NCBI GenBank assembly: GCA_963751615.1
Contig: CAVVVG010000005.1
Location: 1,116,001 to 1,180,000, forward strand
Direction of reading: 5' to 3'
From: Palsa-892 sp963751615
Lineage (GTDB): Bacteria; Pseudomonadota; Alphaproteobacteria; Rhizobiales; Xanthobacteraceae
DNA: 64,000 nucleotides
In this document: piece by piece, positions 34,367-44,476 of the stretch
Layout: the number at the start of each line of letters is the position of its first letter
How positions within the stretch are numbered: position 1 is the first letter of the stretch
Translations under genes and position numbers: made by a program
The notes under the pieces: model-generated
What the model saw: the letters and a program-made list of their open reading frames with translations, nothing else
Database searches by the model: none
Told to the model about the DNA's origin: nothing

Positions 34367-35956
34367 ATGCCAACACGTATCCGTCCAATCGTTCGCGCTT
34401 TGCTTTCGGTTTCCGACAAGACCGGTCTTGTCGAATTCGCGAAGTTCCTCGTGCAAAAACAAATCACGCTGATTTCGACGGGTGGCACCAAGCGCACTCT
34501 GGTCGAGGCCGGTTTCAAGGTTTCCGATGTCTCTGAGCTGACCGGATTTCCCGAAATGATGGATGGACGCGTAAAAACGCTGCATCCAAATGTTCACGGT
34601 GGAATTCTCGCGATCCGGGATAACAAGGTGCATGCCGCTTCAATGAATGAACACAAGATTGTCGCAATCGACCTTGTCGTCGTAAATCTCTACCCCTTCG
34701 AAGAAACGGTGGCTAAGGGCGCGAAATTCGAGGACTGCATCGAGAACATCGACATCGGTGGACCTGCTCTCGTACGCGGTGCCGCCAAAAATCATGACGA
34801 TGTCGTGGTTATTGTCGATGTCACCGACTATCAAAATCTCGTTGCCGAAATAAAAGCACATAATGGAACAACGCTGGAATTCCGCCGTCGGCTGGCAGCG
34901 AAAGCTTACGCGCGAACCGGCGCGTATGACGCCGCGATCTCAAACTGGTTTGCCGAACAATTGAAAGACGATGCGCCGGCCTGGAGAAGCTTCGGCGGCA
35001 AGCTGATCGAAAAGTTGCGCTACGGTGAGAACCCGCATCAGACCGCTGCTTTTTACAAGGGATCCGAAAAGCGGTTCGGAGTCTCGACGGCGCGACAAGT
35101 GCAGGGCAAGGAACTTTCCTATAACAATATCAATGACACTGATGCCGCATACGAATGCGTTGCAGAATTCGATCCGACGCGTACGGCAGCTGTCGCCATC
35201 ATAAAACATGCAAATCCATGTGGGGTCGCCGAGGGGACGACTCTCCTCGAGGCCTACAATAAAGCGCTGGCTTGCGATTCGGTGTCCGCTTTTGGTGGCA
35301 TTATCGCGCTCAATCGCCCACTCGACGCCAATTCCGCCAAAGCCATCGTCGAAATCTTCACCGAAGTCATCATCGCACCAAATGCCACTGATGAAGCGAT
35401 CGCAATCGTCGCAGCCAAGAAAAACTTACGTCTTTTGCTCGCGGGCGGATTACCCGATCCACGCGCAAGTACTCCGACCTTCAAATCCGTTGCAGGCGGC
35501 TTGCTCGTGCAATCGCGTGATAATTCGGCAATTGACGATTTGGAGTTAAAGACAGTGACAAAGCGTAAGCCGTCAGCCACCGAACTGAACGACCTTAAAT
35601 TCGCGTTCCGCGTCGCAAAACATGTTAAGTCGAACACAATTGTCTACGTTAAGAACCGCACAACGGTCGGAATTGGCGCCGGACAAATGAGCCGTATCGA
35701 CGCGGCAAGAATCGCCGCGCGGAAGGCTGAAGATGCCGCCAAGGCTAGCGGCTTGAAGGAATCGATGACAAAAGGCTCCGTTGTCGCGTCTGATGCCTTC
35801 TTCCCATTCGCCGACGGCTTACTCGTCACGATCGAAGCCGGAGCAACCGCAGTGATTCAACCCGGCGGTTCAATTCGCGACCATGAAGTGATCGAAGCCG
35901 CCGATAAAAATAATATCGCCATGGTGTTTACCGGCGTGCGCCACTTCCGTCACTAA
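34367..35956 (+). CDS. purH: Bifunctional AICAR formyltransferase / IMP cyclohydrolase
   Basis: A 529-residue enzyme for the last two steps of IMP synthesis. The N-terminal cyclohydrolase domain has FLVQKQITLISTGGTKRTL, VKTLHPNVHGGIL and VVVNLYPFEETV; the formyltransferase domain has YGENPHQTAAFY, the catalytic KHANPCGVA and FRVAKHVKSNTIVYVKN, ending VFTGVRHFRH. Length is normal. Its last 29 bases overlap the 3' end of the convergent MFS gene. Confidence 0.97.
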   Translation: MPTRIRPIVRALLSVSDKTGLVEFAKFLVQKQITLISTGGTKRTLVEAGFKVSDVSELTGFPEMMDGRVKTLHPNVHGGILAIRDNKVHAASMNEHKIVAIDLVVVNLYPFEETVAKGAKFEDCIENIDIGGPALVRGAAKNHDDVVVIVDVTDYQNLVAEIKAHNGTTLEFRRRLAAKAYARTGAYDAAISNWFAEQLKDDAPAWRSFGGKLIEKLRYGENPHQTAAFYKGSEKRFGVSTARQVQGKELSYNNINDTDAAYECVAEFDPTRTAAVAIIKHANPCGVAEGTTLLEAYNKALACDSVSAFGGIIALNRPLDANSAKAIVEIFTEVIIAPNATDEAIAIVAAKKNLRLLLAGGLPDPRASTPTFKSVAGGLLVQSRDNSAIDDLELKTVTKRKPSATELNDLKFAFRVAKHVKSNTIVYVKNRTTVGIGAGQMSRIDAARIAARKAEDAAKASGLKESMTKGSVVASDAFFPFADGLLVTIEAGATAVIQPGGSIRDHEVIEAADKNNIAMVFTGVRHFRH

Positions 35957-37322
35957 TCTGCGTACTCGCGAGCAAAAGTCCGCCAACAAGAAAAAAGGCG
36001 ATCAAAACCGAAACCCCGGCTTTCTGGCTCGCGGTAATGGCGGTTACCGTTGCGACAAGAAATGGCCCCATGAAAGAAGTGAGCTTGCCGGAAAGCGCAA
36101 ATAATCCGAAATATTGAGCAAGTCTATCATGCGGTGCAAGTCGGACTAGCAATGTGCGCGATGCGGCCTGCAGCGGGCCTGCACACATGCCGATTACCCC
36201 ACCGAACACAAGATAGAGACGCTGCGCGACCGTGGCAAAAAATCCATCGTTTGGAGCGGACGGCGCGGTCGAAATAAAAAACAGGATCGAATCGCGGCTC
36301 ACCGATAAAATCGCAAGGCAGCAAGTCGTGAGAATGACAAGCGAGCCAAGCACGACTTTCTTGGCGCCAAATCGATCATCCAGAAGGCCGCCGACATAAG
36401 CGCCAAATGCGCCCGTGACCGTAAGCAGGATTCCGAACAGTCCAAGTTCAATGCTTCCCCACTGAAACATACCGGCACCGTAAATGCCCCCGAACGCAAA
36501 TAGAGCGAGCAGTCCGTCGGTATAGATCATGTTCGCGACTAAAAAATAGGTAAGATCGCGGTGACGTTGCGCCTGGTGAATCGTTCTGGCGATTGAATTG
36601 AGACCGTGACGAATCGCGGGTAAAAATTTTTTTCCCGGTTTTCCATCGGGCGTGAATAAGAAAAGCGGTATCACAAATACGATGAACCATAGGGCTGTGA
36701 GCGGACCTATAGCGCGATCGCCTTCATGGGCGGCGGCATCAAGCCCTAATATGGGCTGGATGCCGAACAGCGTTTGCCCGCTTTCAGCATTACTCGCGAG
36801 AAACCCCAGTGAAAAGATCAGTGATATCATCCCACCGACATAGCCCACTGCCCAGCCTAGCCCCGAGAGCGAACCGATCCTTTTTCTTGGGACCAGCATC
36901 GGCATCATCGTATTGTTGAAGACACTCGCGAACTCGACCCCAATCGATCCGATGCCGAAAGCGATCAGCACCGGCAAGATCACCGTTTCGTCGCCCGGCT
37001 TTCCGATCCAGAGCATTGCGGAGCCCAGCACAATCAGCACGCCGAAGACAGCGATCCACGGCTTTCGCCGACCCGTGGCGTCCGCGATTGCTCCAAGAAC
37101 AGGTGAAGAAAATGCGACCACGAGGCCGGCGGCCGCTGTTGCAAAACCCCACAGCGATTGTCCTCGGGCGGGATCGCCCACCACCGACGAAGCGAAGTAC
37201 GGCGCGTAAATGAACGTCATAATGAGTGTGAAATACGGCTGACAAGCCCAAGCGAATAAAACCCAGCCCGTGATTGCTAGGGCGGATGATTTGGGTCGAC
37301 TCCGGTTCGAATCATCGATCAA
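35928..37322 (-). CDS. MFS transporter, UMF1/Atg22-like
   Basis: A 464-residue membrane protein with about 12 helices. The features WVLFAWACQPYFTLIMTFIYAPYF at the start, GAIADATGRRKPWIAVFG in the first loop, ILLTVTGAFGAYVGGLLDDRFGAKK and the absence of extra domains match UMF1-type transporters; the substrate is unknown. It starts at TTG 37322, supported by AGGAAGAG 8 bases upstream, only 19 bases after the stop of the glutamate dehydrogenase gene, so the two are probably co-transcribed. Its end overlaps purH tail to tail by 29 bases. Confidence 0.88.
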   Translation of the reverse strand: MIDDSNRSRPKSSALAITGWVLFAWACQPYFTLIMTFIYAPYFASSVVGDPARGQSLWGFATAAAGLVVAFSSPVLGAIADATGRRKPWIAVFGVLIVLGSAMLWIGKPGDETVILPVLIAFGIGSIGVEFASVFNNTMMPMLVPRKRIGSLSGLGWAVGYVGGMISLIFSLGFLASNAESGQTLFGIQPILGLDAAAHEGDRAIGPLTALWFIVFVIPLFLFTPDGKPGKKFLPAIRHGLNSIARTIHQAQRHRDLTYFLVANMIYTDGLLALFAFGGIYGAGMFQWGSIELGLFGILLTVTGAFGAYVGGLLDDRFGAKKVVLGSLVILTTCCLAILSVSRDSILFFISTAPSAPNDGFFATVAQRLYLVFGGVIGMCAGPLQAASRTLLVRLAPHDRLAQYFGLFALSGKLTSFMGPFLVATVTAITASQKAGVSVLIAFFLVGGLLLASTQISDGSGARR

Positions 37323-37341
37323 TCAAGACGCTCTTCCTGGA

Positions 37342-40300
37342 TCACTCTTTGACAAGATCGCCAATGAGGCTTGTCGCCACCAAAAGTTTTGAAAGCGTGA
37401 AATTCGGCCCAGAAATCTCCTGTATCCGGCCTCGTACCCTTTCGACTTCTGCTGCATGCACCGCAGTCCATGCTTCTATCGCCTCCTTGCCGGACTTTCC
37501 GGTGGCAAGAGCCTTGGCCGTAAGCCGGCGTTCACTCGCCGAGATTGATTCCAGCGCACGATCCAGGGCCAAGCGGTCGAAGCGGTCCTGAACGTCGATT
37601 TCTCGCGCAGCCTTCGTCAACGCATCAAGCCGCAAAAACTCCTGAGTCGTAAAGTAAGTTTCGGCAATCATTTTGACTGGTTTTTTTGTTGTATCCGCAA
37701 TCAGCGTGATGTCAGGAGCGGCAACAAGAATGGGGAATTTTGAAATTCTTGTGGCCACCCCCTCCGGTACACCCTGCCGTATGAGTTCTGCGGCTTTTGC
37801 AGCCATTGATCGATTTGACTCTTCAGAGACGGTCGCGTCAAATTTTGCTTCAAGCTCATCCACTCCCTTTCCAAAGTGAGAAACGATACCTTCGAGACCT
37901 CCCTTGAAATCCACGTTGCGGATGAACCAGATAATTCGGTTGAGTAGCAGATTTTGCACGGCTGCATATAGAGCGAGCTGAAGACCACCAGGAATCTTCG
38001 CATCTAGCGCGTCGATCTCGCTATTCAGCTCCGTCATTCGATATGAGTCTCGCACGGCAGCGAAAGCAGCCGAAATCGTCGAAAATTCCGAACCACTCTC
38101 GTCTGCTATACGCACAACAAAGGAGGGCCCACCTTCGTTGATCATGGAATTGGCGAGCATTGTCGCGATAATCTCCCGGCGCAAACGATGCGCCTGAACG
38201 GCATCGGAAAATTGTTCGGCCAAAGGCTTGGGAAAATAGCGGCCCAATTCACGGGCGAGATATGGATCGTCCGGTACTTCCGAAGAAAGCAAGTCGCTGT
38301 AGAGCGTCAATTTCGCATATGCCAAAGTAACTGCGAGCTCCGGACGGGTCAGTCCCTGCGCATGCCTCCGACGTTCGGCAATTTCCGCATCGCTCGGCAG
38401 AAATTCGACCCAACGATCGAGCAACCCCCGCCCTTCCAGAACCTGCATCAAGCGCCCCTCAAACCCGAGGTCTTCCACCGCCTGCCGCTGGGCCAAGGAC
38501 AAAGCCAGGGTCTGAAGATAATTATTTCGCAGCACAAGCTGCGAAACCTCGTCGGTCATCTCGGCGAGAAATTTGTCTCGCGCCTCATTAGAGAGCTTCC
38601 CTTTCAGCACCGGAATACTAAGCGCGATCTTGATGTTCACCTCGAGGTCGGACGTGTTCACTCCGGCTGAATTATCGATTGCATCGGTATTCAACCGAAT
38701 CGTTTTTTGGGCGGCTTCGATTCGCGCGCGCTGTGTCATTCCAAGGTTTGCACCTTCGACAATGACCTTGCAGCGAAGCATTGACGCTGTGATTCGAATC
38801 GAATCGTTGGCGCGATCACCTACACGTTCGTCAGTTTCCATCGACGCACGGATATAGGTTCCGATGCCACCAAACCACAAGAGATCGACCGGTGCCTGCA
38901 ATATAGCTTTAATCACTTCCACAGGTGTTGCATCGCTCTTTGCAATTCCAAAAATGTTCCGCGCCTCTGGCGAAAGCGGAATGCCTTTCGCCGAGCGCGA
39001 ATAAATTCCGCCACCCTTAGAAATCAGTTTTTTGTTGTAATCCTGCCAGCTCGAGCGCGGCAAATTGAACAGTCGTTTTCGCTCGGCCCAGGCGGTGGCA
39101 GGATCGGGGGTCGGATCGATGAATATGTCGCGATGATCGAAGGCGGCAACGAGTTTGATGGTTTTCTCAAGGAGCATACCGTTTCCAAAAACATCGCCCG
39201 ACATGTCACCAACCCCTGCGACGGTGAACACGGTTTTTTGAATGTCGATATCCATCTCGCGGAAGTGCCGCCGTGCGGCTTCCCATGCGCCGCGGGCTGT
39301 TATGCCCATCTTTTTGTGGTCGTATCCAACGGAACCGCCCGACGCGAAAGCGTCGCCAAGCCAGAACCCGCGCTTGATTGCGATACCATTGGCAATGTCG
39401 GAGAAACTGGCAGTGCCTTTATCTGCAGCCACGACAAGATACGGGTCGTCATCGTCGTACAGCACCACATTTGGCGGATAGATGATTGCTTCCTCTTTAA
39501 TATTGTCCGTGAGATCAAGCAGGCTGCCTATGAAGATTTCATAAGCCGCGGTGCCCTCGGCTAGAATCGCATCGCGGCCTCCAGAGACGGGAAACTTTTT
39601 TGGCACAAATCCGCCTTTCGCTCCAACCGGAACGATCACCGCATTCTTGACCTGCTGCGCCTTCACAAGCCCTAATATCTCAGTGCGAAAATCCTGCGGC
39701 CTGTCCGACCAGCGAATACCTCCGCGTGCGACCTTCCCGAAGCGCAGATGGATCCCTTCAACTCGCGGCGAGTAAACGAAGACTTCGTAGAGCGGTTTCG
39801 GTAGCGGCAAGATGTCGATCTTGCGACTTGCGAACTTGATCGCGATGACACCTTTTGGTTCGCCGGCGGAATCAACCTGATAAAAATTCGTGCGGACTGC
39901 CGCGTCGACCAACCCAAGAAATTGGCGAATAATCCGATCTTCGTCGAGACTTTCTACCGATGCGAGCTTGTTTTCGATTTCGGCAGCAATCACCATTTGC
40001 ATTTGTATTCGTTCCGCTGTCTCTATTTTCAATCTAGGATCGAAACGAAGATGAAATAGACCGACGATCTTCTCCGCAATACCCGCATGTTTGACAACAG
40101 TCGCCCACAGATAGTCTTGACTGTAGGGAATGCCCAACTGACGGAGATAACGCCCGAACGTCCTTACCAGCGCGACGTCGCGCCATTCCATTCCCGCTGA
40201 AAGCACAAGCGCATTGAAACCATCATTTTCGGCCCGGCCGTCCAGGATCGCCATCAGCGCTGCTTCAAGTTTCTCATCGATCGCGTCCAGTGCAATTGCC

Positions 40301-42183
40301 CTTCCGCTGTTTCGTGCCAGCGTCATATCGTGCAGATAGGCACAACCCGCGTCCTTGCCCTTGCCTGAAACCGCATAGGTGCTTTCATCGATGACTGAAA
40401 ATCCCATATGCTCCAGAATCGGAACACGCGCCGAAAGCGGCAGCGGACGGGCAAAACTCCAGACCTTCAGATTGACTTGTTCTGGCTTTGCTGAATCCCG
40501 CCGATAAAAATTGATCGCAATCGGGTGATCGCGTGAGAGCAATTCGATTATGCGGATATCCATGACAGCCGCGACAGGATCAAATGCTTCGCGATACGCG
40601 GCCGAAAATGCCTCACGATAGCGCTTTTCAAGCGTATGCGCCTTCGAAGCTTCGTGATTTGCGAGCGCCTGCACCAAACCGTCGTTCCAGTTGCGCACGA
40701 TATTTGCGACGGCCGCTTCCAACGTCTTGCGATCTGGATTGGGCGTTACACCTTCATCGCGTCCAATAATGAAATGAACGCGGGCAAGCGGGCCTCCGGG
40801 GAAAAACACATAATAAGCAGAAATTCGACCACGATAGATTTCGGCCAGATAAGTCGCGATCCGTGCACGGATCGCGCTGTCGTAACGATCGCGCGGCACA
40901 TATACGAGCACAGAGACGAAACGATCGAAACGGTCCCTGCGCGCGAGTACACGCACGCGAGGGCGATCGCTCAATTCGAGAATTTCTAGTGCGAAACGAT
41001 AAAGCAGCTCATCGTCGATCTGAAAAAGCTCATCCCGCGGAAAGGATTCTAGAACGTTCAGCAATTCCTTGCCCGAATGGCTTTCAGGATCAAAGCCTGC
41101 CCGGGCAATCACTGTTTGCACTTTCCGCCGCAAATAAGGAATGCTGCGCGCAGCATGCACGTACGCCGTCGCGGTGAAAAGACCGACGATCCGAAGTTCG
41201 CCGGCGAGCCGACCTTTCACGTCGAACCGTTTCACTCCAATATAATCCATGTGTACACGCCGATGAATTCGCGAACGCGTATTAGCTTTTGTGATGATGA
41301 GCTCGGCCGGAAGTTTAAGAAATTCGCGCAGCTCCGCGGTCATGACGACCAAATCCTTCCCCCGGCGCAGAACGTGGACATGAGGCCCGCGCAGAATGCC
41401 TAGACCCGTTTTGGCAACAGGCTGAAATTCTGATTGTCCGCCGATTTCCGTGAATGTGTACTTTCGGCACCCCAGGAAGGTAAAGTTTCCACCAGCAAGC
41501 CATTCCAAAAAATCCACCGCTTCGGAAATTTCTTCCTTCGCCAGCGGTTGCGGCCTGGATTTCAATTCAAATGCCGCTTCCTGAACCTCCGCGACCATCG
41601 CCTTCCAATCAGCAACACAAATTCGGAGGTCTGCGAGCAGCGATTCGATTGCCCTCTCGATCAGGAGAAACCGATTCTCATCGATCCGTTCGACATGGAT
41701 ATGAATAAAACTCTCGCGAAAAATCTTGTTCTTGACGGTCGCCTCGCCGTTCCAGGTGCGAAATTTGCCAACCGCATCGCGCTCCACCACGAAAACGGGA
41801 TGAGCCACGAGCTGCACAATGAGACCATGATTTGCGATTTCACCCATGACCGAATCGAGTAGAAACGGCATATCGTCATTGGAAATCTCGATGACGGTGG
41901 TACGCCCCAGCGATTTCGTGCCGAGAACCGGCCCCGGATTGGCAATTCGAATCCTGGCTGTTCCAGGCGCCCGCTGTCCCAAATGCTCATAACTCGCGAC
42001 GGCGAGAACCGCCAATTCCTGCGGCGAATAGTTTGCGAGATCCTCAACGGCAGCGCGCGAAAAAAGCGCCGAAATAAATCCACGCGGAAGCTTTCCCTCA
42101 CCTTCCGCTATCAATGCCGCCTGCCCGATCAGATCACGGCCTGCGGCATGGTTGTCCTTGGCAATAAGGCCATTGTGTTCCAT
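37342..42183 (-). CDS. NAD-specific glutamate dehydrogenase, large (about 180 kDa) type
   Basis: A 1613-residue enzyme that interconverts glutamate and 2-oxoglutarate plus ammonium with NAD. A long N-terminal ACT-like regulatory region (to about 700) precedes the catalytic core. There, RGGIRWSDRPQDFRTEILGL and VGAKGGFVPKKFP (catalytic Lys region near residue 855) are followed by GVGDMSGDVFGNGML, AAFDHRDIFIDP and GGIGTYI; a helical C-terminal region follows. This L-180 class is typical of alphaproteobacteria and mainly runs in the catabolic direction, often allosterically controlled by amino acids. AAGG precedes ATG 42183. An MFS gene follows. Confidence 0.96.
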   Translation of the reverse strand: MEHNGLIAKDNHAAGRDLIGQAALIAEGEGKLPRGFISALFSRAAVEDLANYSPQELAVLAVASYEHLGQRAPGTARIRIANPGPVLGTKSLGRTTVIEISNDDMPFLLDSVMGEIANHGLIVQLVAHPVFVVERDAVGKFRTWNGEATVKNKIFRESFIHIHVERIDENRFLLIERAIESLLADLRICVADWKAMVAEVQEAAFELKSRPQPLAKEEISEAVDFLEWLAGGNFTFLGCRKYTFTEIGGQSEFQPVAKTGLGILRGPHVHVLRRGKDLVVMTAELREFLKLPAELIITKANTRSRIHRRVHMDYIGVKRFDVKGRLAGELRIVGLFTATAYVHAARSIPYLRRKVQTVIARAGFDPESHSGKELLNVLESFPRDELFQIDDELLYRFALEILELSDRPRVRVLARRDRFDRFVSVLVYVPRDRYDSAIRARIATYLAEIYRGRISAYYVFFPGGPLARVHFIIGRDEGVTPNPDRKTLEAAVANIVRNWNDGLVQALANHEASKAHTLEKRYREAFSAAYREAFDPVAAVMDIRIIELLSRDHPIAINFYRRDSAKPEQVNLKVWSFARPLPLSARVPILEHMGFSVIDESTYAVSGKGKDAGCAYLHDMTLARNSGRAIALDAIDEKLEAALMAILDGRAENDGFNALVLSAGMEWRDVALVRTFGRYLRQLGIPYSQDYLWATVVKHAGIAEKIVGLFHLRFDPRLKIETAERIQMQMVIAAEIENKLASVESLDEDRIIRQFLGLVDAAVRTNFYQVDSAGEPKGVIAIKFASRKIDILPLPKPLYEVFVYSPRVEGIHLRFGKVARGGIRWSDRPQDFRTEILGLVKAQQVKNAVIVPVGAKGGFVPKKFPVSGGRDAILAEGTAAYEIFIGSLLDLTDNIKEEAIIYPPNVVLYDDDDPYLVVAADKGTASFSDIANGIAIKRGFWLGDAFASGGSVGYDHKKMGITARGAWEAARRHFREMDIDIQKTVFTVAGVGDMSGDVFGNGMLLEKTIKLVAAFDHRDIFIDPTPDPATAWAERKRLFNLPRSSWQDYNKKLISKGGGIYSRSAKGIPLSPEARNIFGIAKSDATPVEVIKAILQAPVDLLWFGGIGTYIRASMETDERVGDRANDSIRITASMLRCKVIVEGANLGMTQRARIEAAQKTIRLNTDAIDNSAGVNTSDLEVNIKIALSIPVLKGKLSNEARDKFLAEMTDEVSQLVLRNNYLQTLALSLAQRQAVEDLGFEGRLMQVLEGRGLLDRWVEFLPSDAEIAERRRHAQGLTRPELAVTLAYAKLTLYSDLLSSEVPDDPYLARELGRYFPKPLAEQFSDAVQAHRLRREIIATMLANSMINEGGPSFVVRIADESGSEFSTISAAFAAVRDSYRMTELNSEIDALDAKIPGGLQLALYAAVQNLLLNRIIWFIRNVDFKGGLEGIVSHFGKGVDELEAKFDATVSEESNRSMAAKAAELIRQGVPEGVATRISKFPILVAAPDITLIADTTKKPVKMIAETYFTTQEFLRLDALTKAAREIDVQDRFDRLALDRALESISASERRLTAKALATGKSGKEAIEAWTAVHAAEVERVRGRIQEISGPNFTLSKLLVATSLIGDLVKE

Positions 42184-42346
42184 CCCAGTCCCTTACAATT
42201 TATTCAATTCGGCGTGACGAACAAGCTGTTGCAGTGTTACCCCGCCAAGTGGCGGTGTCGAGATCGCAATTTTTTGACTCTGAGCAGCGAGTGATAGGCT
42301 ATGCTCCAGGCATAGCCAGAGGCGGTACGGTACCGTGCAGAAAACC

Positions 42347-42964
42347 ATGAATCGAAATGAAGAAAAAGTGGCCACAAACGAGGAATGCAATGCCGGCCGC
42401 TCTAGCGATTCCCCGATCGCACTCAACTTCCCCCGAGCTCCGTTGGATGACGCAATGACGGCGTATTTCGCCAAGTGCCGGGAAAAACTCGGTTTTGTTC
42501 CCAATGTACTCAACGCCTACGCTTTTGATGTCGCGAAACTCAAAACCTTCGTCGCGATGTCGGACAACTTGATGCTCGCTCCTTCGGGTCTGACCAAACT
42601 CGAGCGCGAATTAATTGCTGTCGTAGTCTCGAGCGCCAACCATTGTCATTATTGCCTTGTTGCCCACGGCGCGGCGATCAGAAAACTGTCAGGCGATGCG
42701 AAACTAGCGGATACGATTGTCGCAAACTATCGCGCAGCTGACCTCGATGCTCGAACACGAGCCATGCTCGATTATTCCTGGAAGCTTACAGTCGAACCCT
42801 GGGCGCTTGAAGAACAAGATCGCGAGGGCTTACGCGCGAAAGGTTTTTCTGACCACGACATCTGGGATATCGCAGCCGTTGCAGCCTTCTTCAACATGAG
42901 CAATCGCGTAGCGAGTGCCACCGACATGAAACCAAACGACGAGTATTACCAAATGGCCCGCTAA
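42347..42964 (+). CDS. Peroxidase-related protein, AhpD/carboxymuconolactone decarboxylase family
   Basis: A protein of about 205 residues with the AhpD-type motif CHYCLVAHG (CXXCXXXH) in its middle and the family N-terminal YFAKCREKLGFVPNVLNAYA. It matches the uncharacterised peroxidase-related group of this all-helical family, whose members use the two Cys and His to reduce peroxides. The start is uncertain: ATG 42347, GTG 42335 and later GTGs are in frame, and no strong ribosome-binding site is visible. It diverges from the glutamate dehydrogenase gene. Confidence 0.87.
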   Translation: MNRNEEKVATNEECNAGRSSDSPIALNFPRAPLDDAMTAYFAKCREKLGFVPNVLNAYAFDVAKLKTFVAMSDNLMLAPSGLTKLERELIAVVVSSANHCHYCLVAHGAAIRKLSGDAKLADTIVANYRAADLDARTRAMLDYSWKLTVEPWALEEQDREGLRAKGFSDHDIWDIAAVAAFFNMSNRVASATDMKPNDEYYQMAR

Positions 42965-42968
42965 GGGC

Positions 42969-43592
42969 TCAGATCAAGATAAGCTTATTCGCCAATTCAT
43001 TCTTATTGAACGTTCCGGGCGGGAAGTGTTTTGCCAGTACCTCGCCGCAAATCTTGATCGCCTCGACGAACCCATCAATCGGTTTGCCTACCTTGATTTC
43101 CTGCGTCATCGCCTTGACCGCTCTGTCCCAAACATCGTGCGACACCATCCCATTGATCCCCGCATCCGCCACAACTTCCACATAACGCTCGGCAAGCGAG
43201 GCGAAAATCAGGACGCCAGTGCGTTCTTCTGTGAGGTGAAGACCATGCGCAGCAAACTGGCGCCTTGCCTCGAAACTCGCGCGATTATGTTTGATTCTGC
43301 GTGGAACCAGCCTATAGCGAAGCCCCGGCAACGAAAATAGCAGCGAACATCCAACAAAAACTAGAATCTGCGCGAGATAGATCTGGTCTGCGTATAAAGT
43401 CGTGAGAAAAAATAGGGGAACGGGAACAACAAGCGCGACAATAGCCGCGCGCGCGATCGGTACGAACCGATAGCTGCTGGATGTAGCAGCCAGCACACAA
43501 AAAATCTCTCCCGAGGTTTTTTGCTCGGCGGCACGGATCGATTCACTTATTCGCTTTTCGTCTTCCGGCGTAACTTTCATGCACTGCCTCAC
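42969..43592 (-). CDS. TPM-domain membrane protein (short form)
   Basis: A 207-residue protein with a TPM domain split by two membrane helices: an N-terminal TPEDEKRISESIRAAEQKTSGEIFCVL segment, hydrophobic segments at about 47-65 and 70-88, then EERTGVLIFASLAERYVEVVADAGI. TPM (Psb32/TLP18.3-like) domains have been linked to phosphatase or assembly roles; the bacterial function is unclear. Its start overlaps the end of the larger TPM gene by 4 bases. It is last of the LemA-TPM-TPM set. Confidence 0.88.
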   Translation of the reverse strand: MRQCMKVTPEDEKRISESIRAAEQKTSGEIFCVLAATSSSYRFVPIARAAIVALVVPVPLFFLTTLYADQIYLAQILVFVGCSLLFSLPGLRYRLVPRRIKHNRASFEARRQFAAHGLHLTEERTGVLIFASLAERYVEVVADAGINGMVSHDVWDRAVKAMTQEIKVGKPIDGFVEAIKICGEVLAKHFPPGTFNKNELANKLILI

Positions 43593-44449
43593 CAGCTACC
43601 TGACGACCCGCCGCCGCCAAACGATCCGCCACCACCAGAAAAACCGCCGCCGGAACCCGAGCTCGACCAGCTAGAACCAGAACTCGAGCCCGAATAAGCG
43701 CCCGAACCGGTCGAATCAATCCAACTCCATCCCGATTTCCTCCGTTGGGCCTTTGGAGGAATTAACCCCATCCACTCCCCAAATTTCACGAAGCCAATAA
43801 AGAAAAAGTGCATCAGAATCAGCAGAATAATGAGGCCGGGCATGCTGAACATGAATGCAAAAAGGACACTGAAAATCGTTCCGAAAAGGCTACTGGAAAC
43901 ATTTTTATTTAGCGTCTGGCGCTTGAATTCGTCTGCATTGCCAGACATCACCTTGATGATGTCGTCGACGCCGCGTTTGATCCCCCCAGGATAATCGTTG
44001 GCACGAAACCGCGGCAGGATCGAATTCTGGATAATGACACTAGCAATCGCGTCGGTGAGCGTTCCTTCAAGACCGTATCCGATTTCGATTCGAATCTTTC
44101 GCTCGTTGGGGGCGACGATAAACAGTACGCCGTTATTACTATCTTTCTGACCGACGCCCCAATAACGGCCGAGCTGATAGCCGTAATCCTCGATCGTGCG
44201 ACCGCGAAGCGAACTCAGCGTTACGACTACTAATTGGTTCGTCGTTTTTGCTTCGAGGTCTGCGAGCCTCGCTTCGAAATCGGCACGCATTGCCGCATCG
44301 ATAATGTTAGCCTCGTCGACGACGCGTCCCGTCAGCTTCGGAAAGTTATTGTCCTGCGCAACCGCGCTCGATGTCCCTGCACTCGGCGCGAGCAAAAGTA
44401 TCGCGCCGAGCCAGAACGCTCTAAAAAAAGGACGAACTACTGGTATCAT
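43589..44449 (-). CDS. TPM-domain protein with Gly/Ser-rich tail (YgcG-like)
   Basis: A 286-residue protein with a signal peptide (about 1-31), a periplasmic TPM domain (FPKLTGRVVDEANIIDA to about residue 175, with NNGVLFIVAPNERKIRIEIGYGLEG), one membrane helix (about 190-220) and a low-complexity C-terminus of Gly and Ser ending GGGSSGSW. That tail is typical of the YgcG group found beside LemA. It starts 27 bases after the lemA stop and overlaps the next TPM gene, so the three are one operon. Confidence 0.9.
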   Translation of the reverse strand: MIPVVRPFFRAFWLGAILLLAPSAGTSSAVAQDNNFPKLTGRVVDEANIIDAAMRADFEARLADLEAKTTNQLVVVTLSSLRGRTIEDYGYQLGRYWGVGQKDSNNGVLFIVAPNERKIRIEIGYGLEGTLTDAIASVIIQNSILPRFRANDYPGGIKRGVDDIIKVMSGNADEFKRQTLNKNVSSSLFGTIFSVLFAFMFSMPGLIILLILMHFFFIGFVKFGEWMGLIPPKAQRRKSGWSWIDSTGSGAYSGSSSGSSWSSSGSGGGFSGGGGSFGGGGSSGSW

Positions 44450-44476
44450 AATCCGCCCCGCCTAAGTGATCAATAA

